A model generated the notes under the pieces. The model was given only the letters and a program-made list of their open reading frames with translations, ran no database searches and was not told where the DNA came from. Source: Thermoplasmata archaeon (GTDB lineage Archaea > Thermoplasmatota > Thermoplasmata > Lutacidiplasmatales > UBA184). From it: a stretch of 64,000 bases of DNA. The position numbers and the translations under genes are program-made. Below, piece by piece: positions 1-8,085 of the stretch; the first letter of the stretch is position 1; each line of letters begins with the position of its first letter. The DNA is taken from contig JAKIWV010000005.1 of the NCBI GenBank assembly GCA_022749815.1, forward strand, positions 1 through 64,000. The letters are read 5' to 3'.

Positions 1-228
1 CTTCGACTCAGCCTCGACGAAGTCGAGCACCACGTCGCGGAGCGCCTTGTCGCCCATCTTCGCCAAAGCCTCAGGGCTGGTCTTCATCGCCCGACAGAAG
101 GCTGCGAGCCTCCGGGCGTAGACGTCCGCAGTGGCTCGACTTCCCTGGGCGACGTTTCGATGCCAGCGGCGGCGGTCCTCGCCTTCCGCCAGGAAGGGCT
201 CGAGGCGTGGGGTGCGATCTGGGGCCAT
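1..228 (-). CDS. Tyrosine recombinase/integrase, N-terminal fragment (partial)
   Basis: A minus-strand frame opens at ATG 228 and is still open at the left edge, so only the first 76 residues are visible. The residues (RRWHRNVAQGSRATADVYARR..., then ...FCRAMKTSPEALAKM) look like the SAM-like, core-binding N-terminal domain of XerC/D-type site-specific recombinases: an all-helical domain with a conserved small-residue turn followed by a YxRRL-type helix. The catalytic domain with its R-H-R-Y residues lies outside the window and cannot be checked. Such integrases are common in Thermoplasmata, both as chromosomal recombinases and in integrated elements. The family call rests on the N-terminal pattern only. 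Confidence 0.55.
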   Translation of the reverse strand, partial: MAPDRTPRLEPFLAEGEDRRRWHRNVAQGSRATADVYARRLAAFCRAMKTSPEALAKMGDKALRDVVLDFVEAESK

Positions 229-480
229 GAAGAGGCTATGGGAGGCTGGGTTCTAATAGCTTATCATCTTAGACCCGACTGGGCCCACTTCTCTTGAGAG
301 GACCGCGCTCGCCCTCAGACTTCCTCGAAGGTTGACTTGAGAAACCCCGGGCGGACAAGACTTGAACCCCTTCGTAATTGAATCCCACTAGGCCCCTGGA
401 TTGTGGGGGGATCGACTTCTTGACTCGACGGGTCCCGGCTCAATCTTCCAGCCCGCGTCTCCGTTCAAGCCGCCGAACCA

Positions 481-1977
481 CTAACCCGATTCGGGAATCT
501 TCGGGCCGTCTACGGCCCGTCGTCGGCCAATGAGTAGACCCGCTAACCCGACGGCAAGAGCCACGCCGCCAAACCCCAGCGCTACCGCGACGCCCGGAGT
601 AACGAGAGGGGCCGGCGGTGAGCTTGGACCCACCGTGACATTGGTCTCCCCCGTCGCCGATCGCCCTTGTGAGTCGGTCACGGTCACGAGCACCGTAAAG
701 CCCCCTGAGTGCGCGGGGGTGCAGTCCAGAGCAGTGGTGGACCGGGAGCTACACCCCGGGGGAAGGCCCGAATAGGAGACCGAGAGGGGGACCGCCCCCC
801 CAGAAACTATCACGACGAATGCGGTCGACCCCCCGAGCGTGATTGAAGTGGGGTCCGCAACGACGCCGTACACGTGAGGCGGGACGATCGGCAGGGGCCC
901 CACCGAGAGGTTCGCCTCACTGTTGGTTGACCGTCCAGTGGCATCGGTCACTTTCACCGCGACAGTATAGTTCCCGGCCGACGTGGGACTGCAGCCCAGT
1001 GCCAGCGTGGAACGGGAGTTGCAACCCGGAGGCAAGCCAGAGTAGACCGTCGTGAGAGGGCGGGTCCCGCCCGATACGAAGGTGTAGAGCACCGTGGACC
1101 CGCCAATCACAATGGAGCTTGGGTCGGCAAGCATACCGTCGATTGTCGGGGGAGGTGGCGACGTAGGGGTCTGGTTGACATACACCGAGCTCCAATCCGC
1201 GGAGTTGGCCCCCGTCGCCGGCGGTGTGTCCACGAACTGACCGAGGAACAGGTAGTACGCGCCCAAGCCGATGTAGTAGGATACAGTCCCGACGACGGCG
1301 GATCCCTGTGCGACGCTCACCGCCGCCACTCCGGACGCGTTGACATCGATGCTCAAAGTATACCAGGTGTCGAGCGACGGAGTCGCGTCCAAGACCCTAA
1401 CCCCGACCCACGGGAGGCCCGGTCCAACCGATGTCAGAGCCCCGATACTGTAGTACGGATTGGTGGCATTCAGGTCGCCGACCTGGTACATCCCCTGGCC
1501 GGCGTTTGCGGTCGTGAGGGCGAAAGCGAAGGTGTTTCCATGGGATGCGGTCGCCATGACCGTGGCCTGGGCGTCGAACGGTGGCAAGAAAGTCTGCAGC
1601 GTTTGCACGGCGTCGAACGTGTAGTCGGCGGTGGCGCCGCTCAGAGACATTCCTTGGGCCGACGAGAAGCCCAATGAGGGGGTCACGGGGGAGAGTAGCG
1701 AGGCCCCTTGATACGTCAGCATAGCGGTGGCTGCCGGACCGTTCGTCACCCACGCCGAGGAGTTGAGCGAGGAATCCGTGGTGAATTTATCCACGAATTC
1801 AACGACGCTCGGTCCAGCGCCAGACGTCGCCCTCGCGGAGGCGGTCGGCGTGGCCATCCGCTTGGCCGGCATCGCTGTGGAGAACGTCAGACCGCTCACC
1901 GCGAGTATAAGTAGCGCCGCGACCAGGACCGCAGGAATCGACCACCCCTTTCGCGCCTGAAGCCCGCCGGTCTTCAA
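481..1977 (-). CDS. Secreted, membrane-anchored protein with lectin-like domain and two Ig-like repeats
   Basis: 498 residues. A hydrophobic segment at about 13-35 acts as signal or anchor, and a second one at about 465-487 is followed by RRR, giving a C-terminal membrane anchor. Residues about 55-270 resemble a concanavalin-A-like beta-sandwich (alternating small hydrophobic strands, a WYTLSIDV segment), which would bind carbohydrate; this is inferred. Two tandem repeats of about 85 residues follow, each starting with ADPSSI/ADPTSI plus GGST, carrying YSGLPPGC, and ending with a VTD and NLSVGP/NVTVGP strand, typical of PKD/Ig-like cell-surface modules. N-glycosylation sequons (NxS/T) are frequent. 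It stands alone, convergent with nothing close. The protein is presumably displayed outside the cell; its ligand is unknown. Confidence 0.75.
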   Translation of the reverse strand: MKTGGLQARKGWSIPAVLVAALLILAVSGLTFSTAMPAKRMATPTASARATSGAGPSVVEFVDKFTTDSSLNSSAWVTNGPAATAMLTYQGASLLSPVTPSLGFSSAQGMSLSGATADYTFDAVQTLQTFLPPFDAQATVMATASHGNTFAFALTTANAGQGMYQVGDLNATNPYYSIGALTSVGPGLPWVGVRVLDATPSLDTWYTLSIDVNASGVAAVSVAQGSAVVGTVSYYIGLGAYYLFLGQFVDTPPATGANSADWSSVYVNQTPTSPPPPTIDGMLADPSSIVIGGSTVLYTFVSGGTRPLTTVYSGLPPGCNSRSTLALGCSPTSAGNYTVAVKVTDATGRSTNSEANLSVGPLPIVPPHVYGVVADPTSITLGGSTAFVVIVSGGAVPLSVSYSGLPPGCSSRSTTALDCTPAHSGGFTVLVTVTDSQGRSATGETNVTVGPSSPPAPLVTPGVAVALGFGGVALAVGLAGLLIGRRRAVDGPKIPESG

Positions 1978-2180
1978 AGTCCGTCGCCATTCCCGAGAGA
2001 AGTCTGCCGCTATTTCAACCCGTGGCCGAGGGACGACTCCGGCGGGCGCGATGGGGCGTCAAGCGGGGCAGGTGAGCAATCGGCCCATCGAGTCCGGTCG
2101 GTCGCTGCACCTGAGCGAGGTTCCGGAGATTTGGCCGCAGGCCTTTTGCACTGACCCCGGATTGTGGGTCCGGAATCAAC

Positions 2181-2960
2181 GTGCCCCCGTTTACTCCCTA
2201 TTGGAATGCTCGCTTCCTCCCGGTGGCTTGGCAGAAGCTGCTCCAGGCGATTGAGTATCGTCCGCTTCGGTCCTGGTTCTATTTCATCCTCCAGTATCAG
2301 GCCTGGGCCCACTCCACTGGATGGGGTCCGTTCGGAAATTATTACGAATTTGGCACAGGCGAAGGCTTGAGCCTCGCTCAGTACGCGGACGCGCTACGGA
2401 CCTTCTGCCGGCACACAGGCATGCCGCCGAACCGGTTTCGAATCGTCGGGTTTGACACTTTCCAGGGTCTCCCGCCCACCGAGAATTACCGGGACGCGCA
2501 CCCTGGCCTTCCTCCGGGCAGGTTCGCCGGCTCGACCAGCGAGATCATGGAGCTCCTACGCCGCAAGCGGGTAATCACCCAAGGAGTTGACGTGCGACTC
2601 GTGGAGGGCCGATTCGAGAAGAGCCTCACCCCCCAACTGCTTGAGCCGCTCCGCGCGTACCCGCCCTCACTAGTAAACATCGACGTGGACTACTACTCCG
2701 CCACCTCAGTGGTCTTGAACTGGCTCCGACCTTTGCTCTCGTCGGGAACTATCTTCCACTTTGATGATCTGTGGCTCTTCCACGCGAATCCAGCCTATGG
2801 AGAGCTCGCGGCGATTCGCGAGTTCAACGCCCGCGGAGAGGGCGCCTTGGAGCCCTTCCCTTTGTTCGCGTCGCCGGCCATTGCCGGCCATGCCTTCATG
2901 TTTCATCGACCCGAGTTCGAATGGAAACGAGATGAAAAAGCGCCGCCTCCGCCAGTCTGA
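2181..2960 (+). CDS. TylF/MycF-like SAM-dependent methyltransferase (copy 1)
   Basis: 259 residues from a GTG start. The order of motifs matches the macrocin O-methyltransferase (TylF) family. YYEFGTGEG is the SAM-binding glycine motif, VGFDTFQGLP is the acidic loop with the family-typical FDSFxGLP signature, and VNIDVDYYSAT then FHFDDLW supply the metal-ligating aspartates near the active site. Known members O-methylate sugars or hydroxylated substrates with Mg2+. The next gene is a paralogue about 240 bp downstream in the same direction, so the two probably arose by tandem duplication. The substrate is unknown; a surface-glycan sugar is a reasonable guess given the glycosyltransferase and secreted glycoproteins nearby. 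Confidence 0.8.
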   Translation: MPPFTPYWNARFLPVAWQKLLQAIEYRPLRSWFYFILQYQAWAHSTGWGPFGNYYEFGTGEGLSLAQYADALRTFCRHTGMPPNRFRIVGFDTFQGLPPTENYRDAHPGLPPGRFAGSTSEIMELLRRKRVITQGVDVRLVEGRFEKSLTPQLLEPLRAYPPSLVNIDVDYYSATSVVLNWLRPLLSSGTIFHFDDLWLFHANPAYGELAAIREFNARGEGALEPFPLFASPAIAGHAFMFHRPEFEWKRDEKAPPPPV

Positions 2961-3201
2961 CCCTATCGGTAGGGGGCGCTGCCTCAGTGGTCCGCTTTCG
3001 GTTCGTCGACGGTTCGGCAAAGGAGAAGGTTCCTGCAGCCTGCTGTCGCCCTTCGGAACCAAGGATTGCGTTGCCGACTGGGGAACCCAAAGAGACATGT
3101 GACTCTCGTCGTTGGGCCTGTGTTCGTTTCGCTATGAGTGTTGGACAGCCTCCATCCTGGCTTCGTGCGGCATTGAAACCTCTGTTGGTCAATCGTTACT
3201 G

Positions 3202-3996
3202 ATGTCGGGAACGCACGCGGGCCGGTTTTCTGCAAGGGGGATCGCCTCGTTCAGCCTAGAGCACCCCGAGTTTGTTGCTAATCTCCTTCGCAGAGTCTCC
3301 CCGAAGGGAAGCTACCGCGCGACGTTCTACTTTCTCCTCCTTCAACAAAGGCGCTTCTCTCTCGCTGGAGTTGGTCCGTGGGGGTCATACTACGAGTTCG
3401 GGGTCGGCGGAGGCGACACCCTGGTCGCCTTCGTTCGTGCGATTCGCGATTTCGAGCGGACGGCTGGTCGCCTGACAGACCCATTCCACGTCTTCGCGTT
3501 CGACAGCTTTCAAGGTCTCCCAGCGCCCACTTCGACCAAGGACCAACACTCCGACGGTAGGCGTGGCTGGAGATCCGGCGATTTCGCTCACTCATTGGGT
3601 GAGGTCCGACGCAAGATCGCTTTGCAAGAGCCGGATCTGGGGCGCATAGACCTCAACTACGTCTCCGGTTTTTACGAGAATTCGCTTACCGCCGAACTCC
3701 GCGGCCAGCTCCAAAGGCACCCGCCAGCGATCGTCTTGATCGACGTGGACTTCTACAGTTCTACGCGTACGATCCTCGACTGGTTGGGGCCGATTTTGAG
3801 GAGCGGAACGCAATTCTACTTCGACGATGTCTGGAGTTTTCGAGGAGACCCCGAGAAGGGGGAGCTAGCTGCTATCGCCGAATTCAACCGGAAAGGAAAC
3901 GGATTCCTGGTCAATTACCCGGTCGACGCGGGGATGAACCTAGTTTCGCCCCGCTATGTTTTCTTCCGCGAGGAAACTGGTCCCTCGATGTCCTGA
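3202..3996 (+). CDS. TylF/MycF-like SAM-dependent methyltransferase (copy 2)
   Basis: 264 residues from ATG 3202. An in-frame start at 3112 would add 30 residues that align with nothing in copy 1, so I prefer 3202. It shows the same motif order as its upstream neighbour: YYEFGVGGGD for SAM, FAFDSFQGLP, VLIDVDFYSST and FYFDDVW. It is longer than copy 1 in the central lid (residues about 115-160). All metal-ligand aspartates are present, so it should be active. The two copies have diverged strongly outside the motifs, which suggests different acceptor substrates rather than a recent duplication. Confidence 0.8.
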   Translation: MSGTHAGRFSARGIASFSLEHPEFVANLLRRVSPKGSYRATFYFLLLQQRRFSLAGVGPWGSYYEFGVGGGDTLVAFVRAIRDFERTAGRLTDPFHVFAFDSFQGLPAPTSTKDQHSDGRRGWRSGDFAHSLGEVRRKIALQEPDLGRIDLNYVSGFYENSLTAELRGQLQRHPPAIVLIDVDFYSSTRTILDWLGPILRSGTQFYFDDVWSFRGDPEKGELAAIAEFNRKGNGFLVNYPVDAGMNLVSPRYVFFREETGPSMS

Positions 3997-4918
3997 TTGA
4001 TCTTGCTTGACGCCGAGTTCTGCCCAGCGAATCTCCCTGGGGTGGGAATGGGGGGTTGAATCAAGGACGTCCGCTGGGCCCCGACCCAGGCTCGGGAACT
4101 GGGTCCTCGAGGGATAGCGAGTGTTACCCAAACCCATGCGGTCGCGGGGATTCTCGGGGGGTTCTGAGCGTGGCTAGTACTGTGCTCCGCGCCAACGGGC
4201 ATTTTCCTGCTCCACGGGTACCGGTCGTTTCCCATAGCACCGTTTCCCCTCTGGCTCCTCCTGTTGCTGGTCAGCGTGATTTTCCTCGCTGTCGGCGCGG
4301 TCGCCGCGACGCGAGAAACGACGGCGAGCATAGTCCGCCGACCCGATTCGCCGACAGGTAGCGGGCTAGGCCGTCCATTTGGGCCAGGGCTTTTTCCTCA
4401 GGGAGGGAGGCCCCGACCCGGGCTCCGAGTTGCTCGTGCACTTCCGAAGCGCCCCTGGAATTGGAGCCGTGCACCGATGCCTTTCCCACACCCGAAGTGT
4501 TCTGGATCGGGAGCCTACGCCACTGGAGCAGGCCTAGCAGCGCCCTCCCGCATCTCGCCCCTTACGCTTCCCTCGGGGCTCGTTCTTTTGGCCCAGTCGG
4601 ACGGGGTGGTGCGCCGGGTCCACTCCTTGACGGACCGGCGGCAATCCGACTCGGTTCCACGACCACGTTTGCGCGACGGGGGCCGACCCCCGTCACACTA
4701 GTGCGACACGAGGCGTTCCCATCCGATCCAGCCGCGGATTCCCACTCCTCCGCTGTTGGTCCTCTGAGTGCGACCCACTAGATCGCTGGGACACAGGGCT
4801 CGGATCAGGTGCTGAGCCGGGCGACCGATCGACTGCGTAAGGGGGAAATATACCTCGAGGTGGTCGACCCTCTCTCGCGCGGCTGGTTGCGCATGGGGTT
4901 CGGGAAGGCGATGTACTC
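3997..4918 (+). other. Intergenic stretch of about 0.9 kb without a convincing gene
   Basis: Several frames are open here, as expected at this GC content, but none has a good start, ribosome-binding site or recognisable protein pattern. The one coding-like trace is a hydrophobic run at about 4200-4310 (plus strand; a leucine-rich segment ending VIFLAVGAVAATR) with no usable ATG/GTG before it. It could be a decayed membrane-protein fragment. The right end carries the promoter of the following gene. Confidence 0.4.
4846..4853 (+). promoter_or_regulatory. Archaeal TATA box (box A) before the DUF1015 gene
   Basis: The AT-rich octamer AAATATAC stands out in GC-rich sequence. It lies 66 nt before the GTG start at 4919, which places transcription start near 4875 and leaves a leader of about 40 nt. 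Confidence 0.45.
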
Positions 4919-6229
4919 GTGGTCGAACTCCTTCCGTTTCGGGCCTACCACCCGGCGGACCCCGCCGCTTCCGAGCTGATCAGTCCGGTCTACGACACAC
5001 TCTCCGACGCGGAGTTGCGCCGGTTCTCTAGGACGCCTCACAACGCCGCCGGTTTTGTCGCCCGACCCAGTACGCTTACGTTGGCGGAATTTCTTCAGAA
5101 GGCTCCGGACCGGCTCCGATCGGCCTTTCGTGCCGGGGCATATGTCCAGGACTCCAAAGCCGCCCTGTACGTCTACGGGATCCGGTACTCTCCGCCCCCC
5201 GACGTCCTGGAGGCGCTTCCGCCGGACAGCCGACGGTCCGAGTACCTCCTGCTCGGTCTAGTCGGTGCGCTCGACCTGACACGTACGCCCGAGGATCTAA
5301 TCGCTCGACACGAGGACGCCTTCCCTGAACGGATCGAGGAACGAGTCCGACTCACCGAGGCGACGGGCATGCACTTCGCGCCGATAATGGCGGGGTACAC
5401 TCTGCCGAGCCATGCCATCAACGACCTCCTCGAAAAGTGCCTAGGGCTGGATCGTCGAGGGATGTCCCTCGAGGGAACGGCCGCTCCGCTCGTCCGGGCG
5501 ACCTTGGACGGCACCGAGCATCGCCTCTGGCGGTTGGAGGACCCAGACGTCGGCGGCCAGCTCGCAAGAATGCTCGCACCCTTGCGGATTCTAATTCTCG
5601 ACGGCCATCACCGCTATGGGGCGGCGCGCACGCTCTTCCACCGGGATCGGCCAGGGTCTTCCCCACTGGTCATGCTGGTTGAAAGTCGGGACCGCGCGCT
5701 ACATCTGCTTCCATGGCACCGAGCGGTGGCCCCAGGAACCGTCAGCACCGAGGCTTTGGTGGCTCGCGCGGGGTCCCGGTTCGTGTCGGTCCGACCTCTT
5801 GCTTCGGCGGCGTCGATTCCGGAACTGATCGAGGAGTTGGGCCGCATGTCCCGCCGCAATTTCCGGGGGTTCCTGGCGGTGGGGCCCGCCGGTGTCTGGG
5901 CGTTCCGAGGAACCGACAGCGCGGACGGCGGGTACGACTTCGACCTCCTTCATGGCTATCTGACCGAAGAGTTCCACGGAGATCCGCACGACTTCGGGGT
6001 GTTCAGGTCCCCCCGGCAGGCGATCGAGGCCATTCAGAGCCCCTCGGGCGGTTGGTCCGGAGGAGTCGCGTTTCTACTTCCGCGACTTCGGGAAGAAGCC
6101 ATCGAGGAACGCGCGTTCTCCTCCGGCCGAGTAATGGCCCACAAATCGACGATGTTTATTCCGAAGGTGGCCGAAGGCGTCTTGTTCGCGCCCACTCGGG
6201 ATCTCCCGCGGGAGGGACCCGGTCGCTGA
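4919..6229 (+). CDS. DUF1015 family protein (ParB/SerK-like fold)
   Basis: 436 residues, close to the usual length of about 410-430 for this family. The N-terminus (LLPFRAYHP, then PVYDTLSD) matches the conserved opening with the P-x-Y-D element, and the central ILDGHHRYGAA is the family signature. The GHHR motif is shared with ParB-like nucleotidases and with the archaeal free-serine kinase SerK, so a role in phosphoryl transfer or nucleotide handling is possible but not established for DUF1015. The GTG at 4919 is the first start that keeps the conserved N-terminus. A glycosyltransferase follows 50 bp downstream. No truncation or missing motif is seen. Confidence 0.75.
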   Translation: MVELLPFRAYHPADPAASELISPVYDTLSDAELRRFSRTPHNAAGFVARPSTLTLAEFLQKAPDRLRSAFRAGAYVQDSKAALYVYGIRYSPPPDVLEALPPDSRRSEYLLLGLVGALDLTRTPEDLIARHEDAFPERIEERVRLTEATGMHFAPIMAGYTLPSHAINDLLEKCLGLDRRGMSLEGTAAPLVRATLDGTEHRLWRLEDPDVGGQLARMLAPLRILILDGHHRYGAARTLFHRDRPGSSPLVMLVESRDRALHLLPWHRAVAPGTVSTEALVARAGSRFVSVRPLASAASIPELIEELGRMSRRNFRGFLAVGPAGVWAFRGTDSADGGYDFDLLHGYLTEEFHGDPHDFGVFRSPRQAIEAIQSPSGGWSGGVAFLLPRLREEAIEERAFSSGRVMAHKSTMFIPKVAEGVLFAPTRDLPREGPGR

Positions 6230-6278
6230 GGCTCAAATCCAACCGAGCTGACTTATCTCCCAAACCGGTGCAGTCGCC

Positions 6279-7316
6279 GTGAGGGTGCTCTTGGCCGGGA
6301 CGGGGGCGCATCCGATACCCCCGAAAGGCTACGGCGCTGTGGAACGGATCCTCTTCGAGTATGCTGCTGCGCTGCGGCGTGCGGGGAACTCAGTGGACAT
6401 ACTGGACCGAGTGTACGAGGGTGGTTCACTCGCTGAATACCGGTTCGCGCTCCGTCTTCCGGCCCTCGTCCGGCGAGAAGAGTACGACATTCTACATGCC
6501 AGCACTCCTGTCGTTGCAAATCGCCTCGCCCTCGCTGGGCTTCCATTCGTATACACTTCCCACTCGCGCCATTGGTTCTGGCGCGCGACGTGGCGGCATC
6601 GGTGGGGAGCCTGGCTCGAACGACGGGCCGTTCGTCGCGCGGCGGCGACGGTCGCATTGACCGTAGAGGTCGAGGCCGCCATGCGCCGGACGCTCCCTCA
6701 AGGATGGCCCCGTCCGCTCAGAGTGATCCCATTCGGCGTCGACACGTCTGAGTTCGCGCCCGCGTGGGACCGCAGAACCGGACGGAAGGCCCTGGGAGTG
6801 GGCGTCGTCCTCCCCCTGAAGCGCTGGGAGGTCGCCGCGGCGGCGTTGCGAGGCACCGGCCTGAAGTTGCAGATCGCGGGGCCGATACCGGACCCTCCCT
6901 ACGCCCGGCGCGTGCAAGCGGCCGGCGACGCCGTTGAGTTGCTCGGCGAAGTGGACGACGTCCGCTTGAGGAAGCTGTACTCGGAAGCGGACCTGCTCGT
7001 TCATCCGAGTGTGGTCGAGGTGCTCCCTCGCGCCGTTCTCGAGGCGATGGCCTCGGGATTGCCGGTCGTCGGCTCCTCCATGGTGGGGTCCCTCTTCCCG
7101 AACGGTCGCGGCGGGCTCGCGGCTCCGCCCGGGACGACGGCTGAGCAGCTGACCCGCTTCTTCCATGCCTCCGTCCTCCGACTCGCGGCCGACGAGAGGC
7201 TCCGGCGGGAGATGGGCGAAGCGGGAAGGCGTCGGGTGATCGAGGATTTCTCCTGGGACCGGATCGCATCGGCGCACTTGGAGCTGTATAGCGACTCCGG
7301 ACTCCGAGCGAGTTAG
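6279..7316 (+). CDS. Glycosyltransferase family 4 (GT-B fold)
   Basis: 345 residues from GTG 6279. The N-terminal Rossmann half begins MRVLLAGTGAHP and contains PPKGYGAVERI, typical of GT4 acceptor-side loops. The C-terminal half contains the donor-binding elements: RVIPFGVDTSEF, the HPSVVEVLPRAVLEAMASGL stretch with the E(x7)E pattern, and VVGSSMVG. These bind the nucleotide of an NDP- or GDP-sugar in known members. There is no membrane segment, so it acts in the cytosol or at the inner membrane face. Its 3' end overlaps the convergent KaiC-like gene by 4 bp. It probably serves surface polysaccharide or protein glycosylation; the sugar cannot be read from sequence. Confidence 0.85.
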   Translation: MRVLLAGTGAHPIPPKGYGAVERILFEYAAALRRAGNSVDILDRVYEGGSLAEYRFALRLPALVRREEYDILHASTPVVANRLALAGLPFVYTSHSRHWFWRATWRHRWGAWLERRAVRRAAATVALTVEVEAAMRRTLPQGWPRPLRVIPFGVDTSEFAPAWDRRTGRKALGVGVVLPLKRWEVAAAALRGTGLKLQIAGPIPDPPYARRVQAAGDAVELLGEVDDVRLRKLYSEADLLVHPSVVEVLPRAVLEAMASGLPVVGSSMVGSLFPNGRGGLAAPPGTTAEQLTRFFHASVLRLAADERLRREMGEAGRRRVIEDFSWDRIASAHLELYSDSGLRAS

Positions 7317-8080
7317 CCGACCTGAATGCCGGCGAGCGTGATGGTGAAGGGTCGCCTCTCGAGGTCGTGGGCGGACCCACGGAATCGGACGACCTTGATT
7401 TGGCGGACCGACTTGTCGCCCACCCACTTTCGAGTGAGGAGGATCTCCCCCCGACTGAGCATGATCTCCGGGGTGAGGATCCGCGGGTTGGCCGGGGCGG
7501 AAGTCAGTAAGGCCGTGACCCCCTGTTCGCTGACGAAGCGGAACATCGACTGAACCTCCGTCCGTTCGGCCTGGGGGTCGCTCGACGCTTTCAGCGCGAA
7601 CTTTCGGAGTGAGGTGAGTGAATCGATGACCAGGCGTTGGTATTGGCCCCCGGACATCTGCTGCCGGAGCTTCAGGTAAACGCTCTGGATCGATATCTCG
7701 TCCCCCGAGTCCGCCAGCCGACGCCCTTCAGCGCCGAGCGTGGCCATCGATTTCAGATTGCCAAGCGATCGGATTTCCTGGACGTCGGCCAAACGTCGCA
7801 GGCCGTGGGTCCCCGGATTCGCGTCAAGAGTCCGGATCGCGGAAAGGTCCCAGCCAAAGCTACGGACGTTTTCCATGATCTCCGTCGGCGGTTCATCGAC
7901 CGCCACGAGAAGGACGTTCTCGCCGTTCCGGATCCCTTCAAGGAGGAATCGAAGTCCGAGCAGTGTCTTGCCGCTCCCGGTCTCTCCGGTGACGAGGTAC
8001 GGGCGCCCGGGGAGCAATCCCCCGCCCAACATCCGGTCGATCCCTGGGACTCCGGTCGATACGCGTCCTTCGGCGACCAC
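7313..8080 (-). CDS. KaiC/RadA-like RecA-superfamily ATPase (short form)
   Basis: 255 residues, a single KaiC domain. VSTGVPGIDRMLGGGL is the conserved lead-in and TGETGSGKT (residues about 32-40) is Walker A. VAVDEPP carries the catalytic-glutamate position of the family, and LVIDSLTSL is Walker B. The C-terminus has the FRGSAHD element seen in archaeal KaiC-like proteins. Such proteins are signalling or regulatory ATPases in archaea; KaiC itself is a clock component in cyanobacteria, and a clock role is not implied. The start lies 5 nt after the stop of the larger KaiC-like gene, so the two are co-transcribed and may form mixed rings. Confidence 0.85.
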   Translation of the reverse strand: MVAEGRVSTGVPGIDRMLGGGLLPGRPYLVTGETGSGKTLLGLRFLLEGIRNGENVLLVAVDEPPTEIMENVRSFGWDLSAIRTLDANPGTHGLRRLADVQEIRSLGNLKSMATLGAEGRRLADSGDEISIQSVYLKLRQQMSGGQYQRLVIDSLTSLRKFALKASSDPQAERTEVQSMFRFVSEQGVTALLTSAPANPRILTPEIMLSRGEILLTRKWVGDKSVRQIKVVRFRGSAHDLERRPFTITLAGIQVG

Positions 8081-8085
8081 CGGGT

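Noticed and set aside
4264-4701. 145-codon plus-strand frame in the intergenic region
   Set aside because: Only its first 20 residues are membrane-like; the rest is Pro/Arg-rich, and no good start or ribosome-binding site is present.
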